DNA from: Hydrocarboniphaga daqingensis
GTDB lineage: Bacteria > Pseudomonadota > Gammaproteobacteria > Nevskiales > Nevskiaceae
NCBI RefSeq assembly: GCF_900129825.1
Contig: NZ_FQWZ01000004.1
Location: 154,333 to 218,332, forward strand
Length of the DNA stretch: 64,000 bases
Reading direction: 5' to 3'
Shown here: positions 44,760-53,981 of the stretch, one piece after another
Position numbering within the stretch: position 1 is the stretch's first letter
How the letters are laid out: the number at the start of each line of letters is the position of its first letter
The notes under the pieces: model-generated
What the model was told of the DNA's origin: nothing
Databases searched by the model: none
What the model saw: only the letters and a program-made list of their open reading frames with translations
Program-made: the position numbers and the translations under genes

Positions 44760-46253
44760 TTACGACGAGCAGCTAACGCTGATGTGCCGTGCGTCGGGCG
44801 GCGGCTCGGCAGCGTAGTGCGCCTCGTACTCGGGCTGCTCGTCAAACGGCTGCCGCATGATCTCGAACAGTCGCGCCACTTCGCTGGCGTCGCCGGCTTC
44901 GGCGCGCTCGATCGCAGCCTGCAGCAAGTGATTGCGCAGCACGTATTTGGGATTGACGCCGAGCATGCGCTGGCGGCGGGCCGCATCGGGTTCGCCGTCG
45001 AACTGCAGCCGGCGCCTGTAATCGACCAGCCAGGCGTCGATGCCGTCACGGTCGGTGACCAGATCGCGCAGCGGCGGCAGTCGCGCGTCGGGCGCGTCGA
45101 GTTCCGACAGGGCTCGCAAGCAGCGGCTGAAGTCGTTCTTGCCGCGGTCGAGCAGGTTCAGGAAGCGATTGATCAGGTCGCGGTCCGGTTCCTGTGCCGA
45201 CAGGAAACCGAACTTGAGCCGCCACAGCGCCATCATCCGGTCGGTATAGGCGGCCGGATAACGATTTAGAATGCCGTTGGCGATCTCGACCGCCTTGTCG
45301 GCGTCGTCGTCGAGCAGCGGCAGCGTGGCCTGCAACAGCCTCGAGCAGTTCCAGTGGCCGATCATCGGCTGCTGGTCGTAGGCATAGCGACCGCCTTCGT
45401 CGCTGTGGTTGCAGATGTGATGCGCGTCGAACGCGTCGAGAAAGCCATACGGGCCGTAGTCCAACGTTAGGCCCAGCACGCTCATGTTGTCGGTGTTCAT
45501 CACGCCGTGGCAGAAGCCCACCGACTGCCACTGCGCCATCAGATGCGCGGTGCGCTCGACGACGTCGGTCAGCCACGCGGCGTAGCGGTTCGGGAAGCCG
45601 GCCAGCTCGGGGTAGTGATCGTCGATCACGTGATCGGCCAGCGGCTTGAGCAGCTCCCAGCGCTGCAGCAGGTAGAAGTATTCGAAGTGGCCGAAGCGCA
45701 CATGGCTGGGCGCAACGCGGCAGACGATCGCCGCGCGCTCCAGCGTTTCGCGCCGCACTGGCAGGCTGCTGCCGATCAAGGCCAGCGAGCGTGTCGTCGG
45801 GATGCCCAGCGCGTGCATCGCCTCGCTGCACAAATGCTCGCGGATGCTCGAGCGCAGCACCGCGCGGCCGTCGGCGAAGCGCGAATACGGCGTCGGGCCG
45901 GCGCCCTTGAGCTGCAGTTCGCGCAGACCGCCGTCGGCGTCGCGCACCTGGCCCAGCAGCAGCGCGCGACCGTCGCCAAGCTGCGGCACGTACTGGCCGA
46001 ACTGGTGCCCGGCGTAGACGGTGGCGATATAGCTGCCCGCGGCGATGCGCTGGTTGCCTGACAGCACGGCCGTGAAGCCGGGGTCGCGAGCGGCATCTGC
46101 CGACAAGCCCAGCTCTTCGGCCAGCGGCGCGTTGAAATGCAGCAGCTCGGGGTCGGTCAGCGGCGTCGGCTCGACGCGCGAGTAGTAGGCAGCGTCGAGC
46201 TGCGCGTAGTGGTTTTCGAACGGCAGGTCGTCGAGGCGGGCGGCAGTTTTCAT
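44760..46253 (-). CDS. selO: SelO protein AMPylase (YdiU/UPF0061), Cys form
   Basis: A 497-residue pseudokinase that transfers AMP to protein hydroxyls in redox response. Blocks VYAGHQFGQYVPQLGDGRALLLGQ, LQLKGAGPTPYSR, RSSIREHLCSEAMHALGIPTTR and GVMNTDNMS are diagnostic. The C-terminus is SVSCSS: the Cys three residues from the end matches the position of selenocysteine in animal SelO. Cytosolic, no signal. It is followed by the winged-helix-like gene. Confidence 0.95.
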   Translation of the reverse strand: MKTAARLDDLPFENHYAQLDAAYYSRVEPTPLTDPELLHFNAPLAEELGLSADAARDPGFTAVLSGNQRIAAGSYIATVYAGHQFGQYVPQLGDGRALLLGQVRDADGGLRELQLKGAGPTPYSRFADGRAVLRSSIREHLCSEAMHALGIPTTRSLALIGSSLPVRRETLERAAIVCRVAPSHVRFGHFEYFYLLQRWELLKPLADHVIDDHYPELAGFPNRYAAWLTDVVERTAHLMAQWQSVGFCHGVMNTDNMSVLGLTLDYGPYGFLDAFDAHHICNHSDEGGRYAYDQQPMIGHWNCSRLLQATLPLLDDDADKAVEIANGILNRYPAAYTDRMMALWRLKFGFLSAQEPDRDLINRFLNLLDRGKNDFSRCLRALSELDAPDARLPPLRDLVTDRDGIDAWLVDYRRRLQFDGEPDAARRQRMLGVNPKYVLRNHLLQAAIERAEAGDASEVARLFEIMRQPFDEQPEYEAHYAAEPPPDARHISVSCSS

Positions 46254-46294
46254 GCCGGCACTTTAGCGCAGCGGGCCGGGCGCGGCCCGCGCGC

Positions 46295-47566
46295 TCAAGG
46301 CTTGCCGCTGTTGTCCGAGCCGACGATCAAGCGTGCGCCGCGCCCATAGCTGAGGTAGTTCCAGAACCACTGGATCGCCACCAGCGTGCGGTTGCGCATG
46401 CCGATCAGAAAGTAGATGTGCGCAAAGCTCCAGAGCCACCACGCCAGCCCGCCGCTGAGCTTAAGCCGGCCGTAATGGATCACGGCGCTGTTGCGGCCGA
46501 TCGTGGCCAGATTGCCGAAGTTGCGATAGCGGAATCGCGCTGGGCGCGGCTTGCCTTGGACTTCGGCGCGGATGCAGGCGGCCACGTGTTCGCCGGCCTG
46601 TTTGGCGGCCGGCGCGACGCCGGGCACCAGCTTGCCGTCGGCGGTCTTCATCGACGCGGTGTCGCCGATGATGAACACCTCGCGCAGGCCCGGCACCGAC
46701 AGGTCGGCCGAGACGATCGCCCGGCCGGCGCGATCGGCCGGGCAGCCGACCCAACGCGCGGCGGGCGAGGCGGCCACGCCGGCGGCCCAGATGATCGTAT
46801 GTGCGTCGATCCGGTGGTCTTTCAGCGTCACGCCGCGCTCGTCGCAGCCGATCACCTGCGCGTTCAGCAACACCTCGACGCCCATCCGCTGCAAGTCGCG
46901 GCGTGCGACTTCTGACAGCGATTCAGGAAACGCGCCAAGCACGCGCGACGCCCCTTCGACCAGCAGGATGCGGGTGTCGCGCGGGTCCATGCTGCGGAAG
47001 TCGGAGGCCAGCGCATGCTGCGCCAACTCGGCGATGGCCCCGGCCATCTCGACCCCGGTCGGGCCGGCGCCAACGATCACGAACGTCGTCAGCGCGCGGC
47101 GCAGCACCGGGTCGTCGGTGTTTTCGGCACGCTCGAACGCCATCAGCAGCCGGCGACGGATCAGCGTTGCATCGTCGACACGCTTGAGCCCCGGTGCGAT
47201 GCCGGCCCATTCGTCATGGCCGAAGTAGGTATGCGTCGCGCCGGTGGCCAGCACCAGATAGTCGTAGGGCAGGCGACGGCCGTCGTCGAGCACCACGCAG
47301 CGCGCATCGGTGTCGACGCCGACGACGTCGCCAAGCAGCACGCGCGCATTGCTCTGGTGGCGCAGCACGCTGCGGACCGGCCAGGCGATGTCGGACGGAT
47401 TCAGGCCGGCCGTGGCGACCTGGTACAGCAGCGGCTGGAACAGATGGAAGTTGCGGCGGTCGACGACGGTGATGTCCACATCGGTTCTTGCCAGCAGTTG
47501 CGCGGTCGTCAAGCCGCCGAAGCCGGCGCCGACGACCACGACTTTTTTACGATCGGGGCTGTGCAT
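46295..47566 (-). CDS. Type II NADH dehydrogenase
   Basis: A 423-residue FAD enzyme that passes NADH electrons to quinone without pumping protons. FAD site VVVGAGFGGL, NADH site VIVGAGPTGVEMAG, and FIIGDTA for the FAD ribityl contact are present. The C-terminal hydrophobic anchor SGGLAWWLWSFAHIYFLIG is typical of NDH-2. ATG 47566 is chosen because it lies just before the first strand; there is no clear ribosome site. Confidence 0.92.
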   Translation of the reverse strand: MHSPDRKKVVVVGAGFGGLTTAQLLARTDVDITVVDRRNFHLFQPLLYQVATAGLNPSDIAWPVRSVLRHQSNARVLLGDVVGVDTDARCVVLDDGRRLPYDYLVLATGATHTYFGHDEWAGIAPGLKRVDDATLIRRRLLMAFERAENTDDPVLRRALTTFVIVGAGPTGVEMAGAIAELAQHALASDFRSMDPRDTRILLVEGASRVLGAFPESLSEVARRDLQRMGVEVLLNAQVIGCDERGVTLKDHRIDAHTIIWAAGVAASPAARWVGCPADRAGRAIVSADLSVPGLREVFIIGDTASMKTADGKLVPGVAPAAKQAGEHVAACIRAEVQGKPRPARFRYRNFGNLATIGRNSAVIHYGRLKLSGGLAWWLWSFAHIYFLIGMRNRTLVAIQWFWNYLSYGRGARLIVGSDNSGKP

Positions 47567-47614
47567 GGCCGGCAGTGTAGGCGCTCGCGCGGCCGGCACA
47601 AGCGCCGCGCCGCC

Positions 47615-49051
47615 TCAGCCGTGATACAGCGCCAGATAACGCTGCGCGGCTTGGTCCCAGCCGAAGTCGCGCTGCATGCCGGCCACCTGCATCGCCTTCC
47701 AGCGTGGGCCGTCGGCGCGCAGCGCCAGCGCGAGATCCACCGCCCAGCGCACGGCGCCGGCATCGGCGTCGTTGAACATCACGCCAGTGGCGCTGCCGTC
47801 GGCCAGCGTCTGATCGGTGGCATCGACCACGGTGTCGGCCAAGCCACCGGTGCGGCGGACCACCGGCACCGTGCCGTAGCGCTGGCTGTACATCTGGTTC
47901 AAGCCGCAAGGCTCGAACCGCGACGGCATCAGGAAAAGGTCGGCGCCGGCTTCGATCCGGTGCGCCAGCGACTCGTCGTAGCGCAGTTGCACGCCGATGC
48001 GCTGCGGATATCGTGCGGCGGCGTCGCGCCAGGCTTGTTCCTGCGCGCGGTCGCCGGAGGCCAGCAGCGCAAACTGCAGCCGCGGGTGCGCCGCCATCAA
48101 GCCGTCGAGCGCGCCCAGAATCAGATCGCTGCCTTTCTGCTCGGCCAGCCTCGTGACGATGCCGATCAGCGGCGCGTCGACGTCGTCGGCCAGCGCCAGC
48201 TGCGACTGCAAGTCGCGCTTGTTCGCGTTTTTGCCCTGGCGCAGGCTGCCGACGCTGTAGCGGCGCACCAGCAGCGGGTCGTGAGCCGGGTCCCAGGCCG
48301 CGGTGTCGATGCCGTTGGCGATACCGACCAAGCGCGCCGCGCGTGAGCGCAGCAGCGGGTCCAGTCCGCAGCCGTAGGCCGGCGTCTGGATTTCGCTCGC
48401 ATAGGTCGGGCTGACCGTGGTGATCACATCGGCGCCGGTGATGCCGGCTTTCATGAAGCTGAAGCCGCCGTACATCTCGACGCCCTCGGGGTTCCACAAC
48501 GATGGCGGCAAGCCGAGAAAGTCGAAGGCTTCGCGGCCGAAATAGCCCTGATAGGCGAGGTTGTGGATCGTGAACACGCGGCGCGGCGGCTGTGGCGCCA
48601 GGCTCAGCCACGACAGCGCCGGCCCGGTCTGCCAGTCGTTGGCGTGGACCACGTCGGCGCGCCAGCCGCCGATCGCGCCCAGCGCCAGCGCGTGGATCGC
48701 CTCACAGAAGCAGCCGAAGCGCCAGGCGTTGTCGGCGAAGTCGCGGCCCGATGCATCGCGGTACGGGTCGCCGTCGCGCGCATACAAGTACGGCGCGTCG
48801 ACCAGCCAGACGCTCAGCGCGGTACCCGGCAACTGGCCTTCGACGATGCCGAACACCTGGCCGCGAATGTCGAGTTGACCGACCCGCCGAGCCGACGACA
48901 GCTGATCGATCAAGCCGCGGTAGGCGGGCAGCACGACCCGCAGGTCATGCCCGGCCGTGGCCAGCGCCAGCGGCAGCGCATAGGCGACGTCGGCCAGACC
49001 GCCAGTCTTGATCAGCGGCCAGCATTCGCTGGCAGCAAAGAGCACACGCAT
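47615..49051 (-). CDS. glgA: Glycogen synthase (ADP-glucose type)
   Basis: A 478-residue GT5 enzyme that extends alpha-1,4-glucan from ADP-glucose. It has the substrate loop KTGGLADV (15-22), HANDWQTG, TRLAEQKG, and the nucleotide site SRFEPCGLNQMYSQRYGTVPVVRRTGGLADTV. Length fits bacterial GlgA. It is divergent from glgB, with about 115 nt between starts. Confidence 0.96.
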   Translation of the reverse strand: MRVLFAASECWPLIKTGGLADVAYALPLALATAGHDLRVVLPAYRGLIDQLSSARRVGQLDIRGQVFGIVEGQLPGTALSVWLVDAPYLYARDGDPYRDASGRDFADNAWRFGCFCEAIHALALGAIGGWRADVVHANDWQTGPALSWLSLAPQPPRRVFTIHNLAYQGYFGREAFDFLGLPPSLWNPEGVEMYGGFSFMKAGITGADVITTVSPTYASEIQTPAYGCGLDPLLRSRAARLVGIANGIDTAAWDPAHDPLLVRRYSVGSLRQGKNANKRDLQSQLALADDVDAPLIGIVTRLAEQKGSDLILGALDGLMAAHPRLQFALLASGDRAQEQAWRDAAARYPQRIGVQLRYDESLAHRIEAGADLFLMPSRFEPCGLNQMYSQRYGTVPVVRRTGGLADTVVDATDQTLADGSATGVMFNDADAGAVRWAVDLALALRADGPRWKAMQVAGMQRDFGWDQAAQRYLALYHG

Positions 49052-49167
49052 CGTCGGTTGGTCGTGATGGGTTCAGGCCGGGCACGTAGGATAAGCGCAG
49101 CCGCAGACGTGGTGCCGGCGGCCGCGAGCCGACGGCCCGACCCACGCAGCCACACAGGACCTTGCCA

Positions 49168-51351
49168 TTGAGCCTAGTCGATCGAGTGCCGACCGCTCCG
49201 CCCGAGCCGCTGTTGCAAGCGCTGCTCGCCAACCGCGTCGGTGATCCGTTTCTGCTGCTCGGGCCGCAGCACGGTGGCGTGCTGCGCGTGTGGCGGCCGG
49301 GCGCGCGCAGCGTCCATTTAAACGCAGTCGACGGCCCGGCGCTGCGTCGGCTCGACGGCACTGACCTGTTTGCCGTGACGCTGCCGCAGCCGCTGCCGAC
49401 CCGCGATTACCGGCTGCATTGGCAGGACGAGGCCGGGCACTGGCACAGCGGCCACGACCCGTATGCATTCAGCCAGCCGCTGATTGCCGATTTCGACCTG
49501 CACTTGTTTGGTGAGGGCCGCCATTGGCATGTGCACGACATGCTCGGCGCGCACTTCATCACGCTCGACGGCGTAGCCGGCGTGCGCTTCGCGGTCTGGG
49601 CGCCGCATGCGCTGGCGGTCAGCATCGTCGGCGACTTCAACCACTGGGACGGGCGCCTGCATCTGATGCGCGGCCATGCCAGCGGCGTCTGGCAGCTGTT
49701 CGTGCCGGATCTGCAGCCCGGCGCGTTCTACAAGTTTGAAATCTGCGGCGCCGACGGCCAGCGTCGGCTGAAGTCCGACCCGTACGGCCTGCAGTTTCAG
49801 CTGCGGCCTGACACCGCGTCGGTGATCGGCGAGCCGACGCGCTTTGCTTGGACCGACGCCGACTGGCTGGCACAGCGCTCGTCGCGCGACCCGCAGCGAC
49901 AGCCGCTGTCGATTTACGAAGTGCATCTGGGCAGCTGGCAGCGCAGCGAGGACAACGGTTATCTGAACTATCGCGAGATCGCGCATCGTCTGGTGCCGTA
50001 TGCGCTGCGCCTGGGCTTTACGCACCTGGAACTGCTGCCGATCAGCGAGCACCCGTTTGACGGGTCCTGGGGCTACCAGACCATCGGCCTGTATGCGCCG
50101 ACCAGCCGCCACGGCGCACCGGACGACTTCCGCTATCTGGTCGATTACGCGCACGCGCACGGCCTGGGCGTGATCCTCGACTGGGTGCCGGCGCATTTCC
50201 CGAAAGATGCGCACGGCCTGCGTCACTTCGACGGCCAGCCGCTTTACGAATATCCCGACCCGTTGCGCGGCGAGCACCCGGAGTGGGGCACGCTGATCTA
50301 CGACTACGGCCGGCCGCAGGTGCGCAACTTCCTGCTCGCCAACGCGCTGTTCTGGATCGAGCGCTTCCATATCGACGGGCTGCGCGTCGATGCGGTGGCG
50401 TCGATGTTGTATCTCGACTACGGCCGCAACCCTGGCCAGTGGGCGCCCAATGCGCTGGGCGGGCGCGAGCATCTGGAGGCGGTCGAGTTTCTGCGTGACC
50501 TGAACATCGTCGTCCACGGCCAGCATCCGGGCGCACTGGTGATAGCGGAAGAATCGACGTCATGGCCCGGCGTTTCGCGCCCGGTCGATGCTGGCGGGCT
50601 CGGCTTTACGATGAAGTGGGACATGGGCTGGATGCACGACACGCTCGACTACTTCAAGCAGGACCCGATCTACCGCGGCCACCATTTGGGCAAGCTCAGC
50701 TTCGGCTTGATGTACGCCTGGACCGAAAGCTTCGTGCTGCCGCTGTCACACGACGAGGTGGTGCACCTGAAGAAGCCGCTGGTCGAGAAGATGCCCGGCG
50801 ACGACTGGCAGAAGTTCGCCAATCTGCGACTGTTGCTGGGCTGGATGTACACCCGGCCCGGCAAAAAGCTGCTGTTCATGGGTGGCGAGTTTGGCCAGCG
50901 CAGCGAATGGAACCACGACCGCGAACTCGACTGGTGGATCGACACGCAGCCACTGAATGCGGGCCTGCGGCAGTGGGTCACCGATCTGAACCGGCTGCAC
51001 GAGACCGAGCCCTGCTTCCACGAGCTGGATTTCGCGCCCGAAGGCTTTGAGTGGATCGACTGCGACAACGCCGCCGAATCGATCTTCGTCCACGTTCGTC
51101 GCGACCGCGCCGGTCGCCCGTGCGTGGTCGTCGTCAACAGCACGCCGGTGGTCCGCAGCGGCCACCGCATCGGCGTGCCGCTACCGGGCCCATGGACCGA
51201 GGTGCTCAACAGCGATGCGGCGTTGTACGGCGGCAGCGGCGTCGGCAACGGCGGCGTGGTGACCGCCGAAACGCAGGCGACGATGAATCAGCCCTGCACC
51301 CTGACCTTGACGCTGCCGCCGTTGGGCGTGCTGGTGCTGCGCCCGGGCTAG
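49168..51351 (+). CDS. glgB: 1,4-alpha-glucan branching enzyme
   Basis: A 727-residue GH13 enzyme making alpha-1,6 branches. N-terminal carbohydrate-binding modules precede the catalytic barrel: LPISEHPFDGSWGYQ, nucleophile region IDGLRVDAVASMLYLDY, acid/base AEESTSWPGVSRP, and LSHDEVVH. The start is TTG: the site AGGA lies 8 nt before the TTG at 49168 and only 2 nt before the in-frame TTG at 49162, so 49168 is preferred. No ATG is suitable. Confidence 0.95.
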   Translation: MSLVDRVPTAPPEPLLQALLANRVGDPFLLLGPQHGGVLRVWRPGARSVHLNAVDGPALRRLDGTDLFAVTLPQPLPTRDYRLHWQDEAGHWHSGHDPYAFSQPLIADFDLHLFGEGRHWHVHDMLGAHFITLDGVAGVRFAVWAPHALAVSIVGDFNHWDGRLHLMRGHASGVWQLFVPDLQPGAFYKFEICGADGQRRLKSDPYGLQFQLRPDTASVIGEPTRFAWTDADWLAQRSSRDPQRQPLSIYEVHLGSWQRSEDNGYLNYREIAHRLVPYALRLGFTHLELLPISEHPFDGSWGYQTIGLYAPTSRHGAPDDFRYLVDYAHAHGLGVILDWVPAHFPKDAHGLRHFDGQPLYEYPDPLRGEHPEWGTLIYDYGRPQVRNFLLANALFWIERFHIDGLRVDAVASMLYLDYGRNPGQWAPNALGGREHLEAVEFLRDLNIVVHGQHPGALVIAEESTSWPGVSRPVDAGGLGFTMKWDMGWMHDTLDYFKQDPIYRGHHLGKLSFGLMYAWTESFVLPLSHDEVVHLKKPLVEKMPGDDWQKFANLRLLLGWMYTRPGKKLLFMGGEFGQRSEWNHDRELDWWIDTQPLNAGLRQWVTDLNRLHETEPCFHELDFAPEGFEWIDCDNAAESIFVHVRRDRAGRPCVVVVNSTPVVRSGHRIGVPLPGPWTEVLNSDAALYGGSGVGNGGVVTAETQATMNQPCTLTLTLPPLGVLVLRPG

Positions 51352-51382
51352 TGCAGGCCCGGCGCCGCCGATCGTCCGACAC

Positions 51383-52342
51383 CTAACCGCCCGACATCCA
51401 CGCCTTGCGGATCTTGCGGCCGCATTCGACGCTGTCCCAGTACGAGGTCTTGCTGAATTTCTGACGCGCGACGATGCCGTACGTGGTCTTGTCGGCCGAG
51501 ATCCACGGATAAAACCCCATCAGGCCTGGGCTGCTGAAGGCGCCGTCGCCGGTCTTGGGGTCGTCCTCGACCCAGTGGTTCAAGCTGTAGTGCCAGGCAT
51601 CGCGCACCGGCGTTTCGACCACGTCGGGGCAGCCGCGCGATGCGCAGACCGGCTCGTAGCCGAGGAACTGCTTCAGGCGAAGCTCGCCGGAGATCACCTT
51701 GCGCAGAAACTTGCCGTACTCGGACGGGCTCGATTCCATGCCGCCGGCCGGCTGCGGCGAGCGGTACGCGAATCGCAGGTCCTTGCCCAGGGCGCGGCGC
51801 ACTTCATCAGTGAAGCCGTCGGCGTCGAGGCGTCCCAAGCCGAGCAGGCCGGCCAGGCGCTGATCGTGTCCGCCGCCGTATGAGAACTTGCCGATCACGT
51901 TGTTGCTGCGCTCGGCGTTGGAGCGCGCTTCCATGCAGGCGTCGACGCTGCGCGACAGCGCGCAGAACAGCGGATTGAAGCTGGTGTAGCCCGAGCGCAT
52001 CTCCAGATAGCTGACCTGCTCCGGCGTCGGCTTGGCGTTGCGGCCGATTTTTTCGAGCACGTAGGCGCCCCAGACGAACTTGCTGGCCGATGCGATGCGT
52101 ATGGTTTTATCGGCCGTGTATTCCTCGCCGATCTGGCCGCTGCCCTGTACGCCGCCGGCATCGCCGACTTCCCAGTAGAAATCGCCCAGCGCCTTGCATT
52201 CGGCGCTGCCGGTGGCGACCGCGGCGGCGGCCTGCTGGCGTGCGGACGTATCGCCGGCCGCCTGTGCGCCCATCGATCCGATCGCTGCCAGCCACAGCAG
52301 GGCAGTAGCCCGACGAGCCCAGTGACGGTGTTGATGTTTCAT
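51383..52342 (-). CDS. Exported SxxK serine hydrolase (beta-lactamase/PBP-like)
   Basis: A 319-residue protein with a signal peptide (residues 10-29, ending MGAQA). The SxxK motif SASK (Ser85-Lys88) sits at a helix start. SNN and GGG segments follow at about 146-158. It has several Cys, including pairs near CASRGC and VEC, suggesting disulfides. The exact role (peptidase, esterase or lactamase) is unclear. It lies in the middle of the glycogen genes, convergent with glgB and divergent from glgC. Confidence 0.75.
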   Translation of the reverse strand: MKHQHRHWARRATALLWLAAIGSMGAQAAGDTSARQQAAAAVATGSAECKALGDFYWEVGDAGGVQGSGQIGEEYTADKTIRIASASKFVWGAYVLEKIGRNAKPTPEQVSYLEMRSGYTSFNPLFCALSRSVDACMEARSNAERSNNVIGKFSYGGGHDQRLAGLLGLGRLDADGFTDEVRRALGKDLRFAYRSPQPAGGMESSPSEYGKFLRKVISGELRLKQFLGYEPVCASRGCPDVVETPVRDAWHYSLNHWVEDDPKTGDGAFSSPGLMGFYPWISADKTTYGIVARQKFSKTSYWDSVECGRKIRKAWMSGG

Positions 52343-52634
52343 TGCGACAGTTCCTTCGAGATAAGGGACGGGTGTGTTGCAGCCCGGCGGTCCGGGCACC
52401 GGCAGTTTGCCGGGTTTAAGTGGCGGCTGCGCGATGCCGCAGCGGCGTCCAAGCGCGCTGACCCAGCGTGGCGCGCGGTCACGAATCGCGATGCCAGGCG
52501 GGCTCGAAAATGTGCACAGATGTACCGCAGCAAAACGGCATTGGTCTTGCGTTCCAAGCACTTGCACGCATCGGATCGTGTGTCTTCACCAAGGACGGTG
52601 ATGTCGAGCGACGGACTGCAACGGAGCCGCTATC

Positions 52635-53957
52635 ATGAAATTCGACAACGCTACCGCCTACCTTGCAAGCGCTGTAGAGGAGCCTGTGCAGACCCATTCC
52701 GATCCTCGTTTCGTCAGTCGTCTCACCAAGAGCACGCTGGCCCTGGTCATGGCCGGCGGACGCGGCTCACGCCTGGGGCCGATGACGCAGTGGCGGGCCA
52801 AGCCCGCCGTTCCGATCGCCGGCAAATTCCGGATCATCGATTTCTCGCTGTCCAACTGCATCAACTCCGGCATCCGCCGCATCGGCGTGCTGACGCAGTA
52901 CAAATCGCATTCGCTGATTCAGCACTTGCAGAAGGCCTGGAGCTTTCTCGGCGGCGAATTCGGCGAGTTCGTCGAGCTGCTGCCGGCGCAGCAGCGCATC
53001 GACGAAAACAGCTGGTACATGGGGACCGCCGATGCGGTCTATCAGAACCTCGACATCATCCGCGCGCACGAGCCCAGCCATGTGCTGATCCTGGCCGGCG
53101 ACCACGTCTACAAAATGGACTACGGCCGCATGCTGGCGCATCACGTCGAGAAGGGCGCGCAGATTTCGGTCGGCTGCGTCGAAGTGCCGCTGGACGAAGC
53201 CACTGGCTTCGGCGTGATGGCCGTCGACGGCGAAGGTCGCGTCGTCAAGTTCGCCGAGAAGCCCAAGCATCCCGAGCCGATGCCGGGCCGCCCCGACACC
53301 GCGCTGGCCTCGATGGGCATTTACATTTTCGACGCCAGCTATTTGCTCGACCTGCTGACGCGCGACGCCGGCATGAGTATGAGCAGCCACGACTTCGGCC
53401 ACGACATCATTCCGCAAGCGATCAAGAACAACCGCGTCTACGCCTACGCGCTGCGCGACGTGCACGACGTCAACCGCGCCGGCTACTGGCGCGACGTCGG
53501 TACGATCGACGCGTACTGGAAGGCGAACTTGGAGTTGGTCGACGTCGTGCCCGAGCTGAACCTGTACGACGAGGAATGGCCGATCTGGACCTACCAGCAG
53601 CAAACGCCGCCGGCCAAGTTCGTGTTCGACAGCCCGCACCAGCGTGGCTGCGCCGTGAACTCGATGGTGTCTGGCGGCGCGATCGTGTCGGGCGCCGAAG
53701 TGCGGCATTCGGTGCTGTTCTCGAACGTGACGATCGAGCGCGGCAGCCTGATCGAGGATTCCGTCGTGCTGCCGCGCGTCAAGGTCGGCCCCGGCTGCAC
53801 GATCCGGCGCGCTGTTATCGACGAAGGCTGCGTGATCCCCGAAGGTAGCCAGATCGGCGTCGACCTCGACGAGGACCACAAGCACTTCCATGTGTCGGCC
53901 GGTGGTGTGGTGCTGGTCACCACCGAGATGCTCGGCCAGCCGCCGATGGTGCGCTGA
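52635..53957 (+). CDS. glgC: Glucose-1-phosphate adenylyltransferase
   Basis: A 440-residue enzyme that makes ADP-glucose, the committed step of glycogen synthesis. N-terminal nucleotidyltransferase: VMAGGRGSRLGPMT, RAKPAVPIAGKFRIIDF, GTADAVYQN, AGDHVYKMDY and FAEKP. The C-terminal left-handed beta-helix with hexapeptide repeats (SGGAIVSGAEVRHSVLFSNVTIERGSLIEDSVV) is typical. The upstream 292 nt between this gene and the serine hydrolase hold no gene and should carry both promoters. It converges on glgP with 24 nt between stops. Confidence 0.96.
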   Translation: MKFDNATAYLASAVEEPVQTHSDPRFVSRLTKSTLALVMAGGRGSRLGPMTQWRAKPAVPIAGKFRIIDFSLSNCINSGIRRIGVLTQYKSHSLIQHLQKAWSFLGGEFGEFVELLPAQQRIDENSWYMGTADAVYQNLDIIRAHEPSHVLILAGDHVYKMDYGRMLAHHVEKGAQISVGCVEVPLDEATGFGVMAVDGEGRVVKFAEKPKHPEPMPGRPDTALASMGIYIFDASYLLDLLTRDAGMSMSSHDFGHDIIPQAIKNNRVYAYALRDVHDVNRAGYWRDVGTIDAYWKANLELVDVVPELNLYDEEWPIWTYQQQTPPAKFVFDSPHQRGCAVNSMVSGGAIVSGAEVRHSVLFSNVTIERGSLIEDSVVLPRVKVGPGCTIRRAVIDEGCVIPEGSQIGVDLDEDHKHFHVSAGGVVLVTTEMLGQPPMVR

Positions 53958-53981
53958 GCCGGCGACCGGCCGCTGACTGCG

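Noticed and set aside
44760-44790. Selenocysteine insertion at the SelO C-terminus
   Set aside because: The codon at the site is Cys (TGC) rather than an in-frame TGA, so no Sec machinery is needed.
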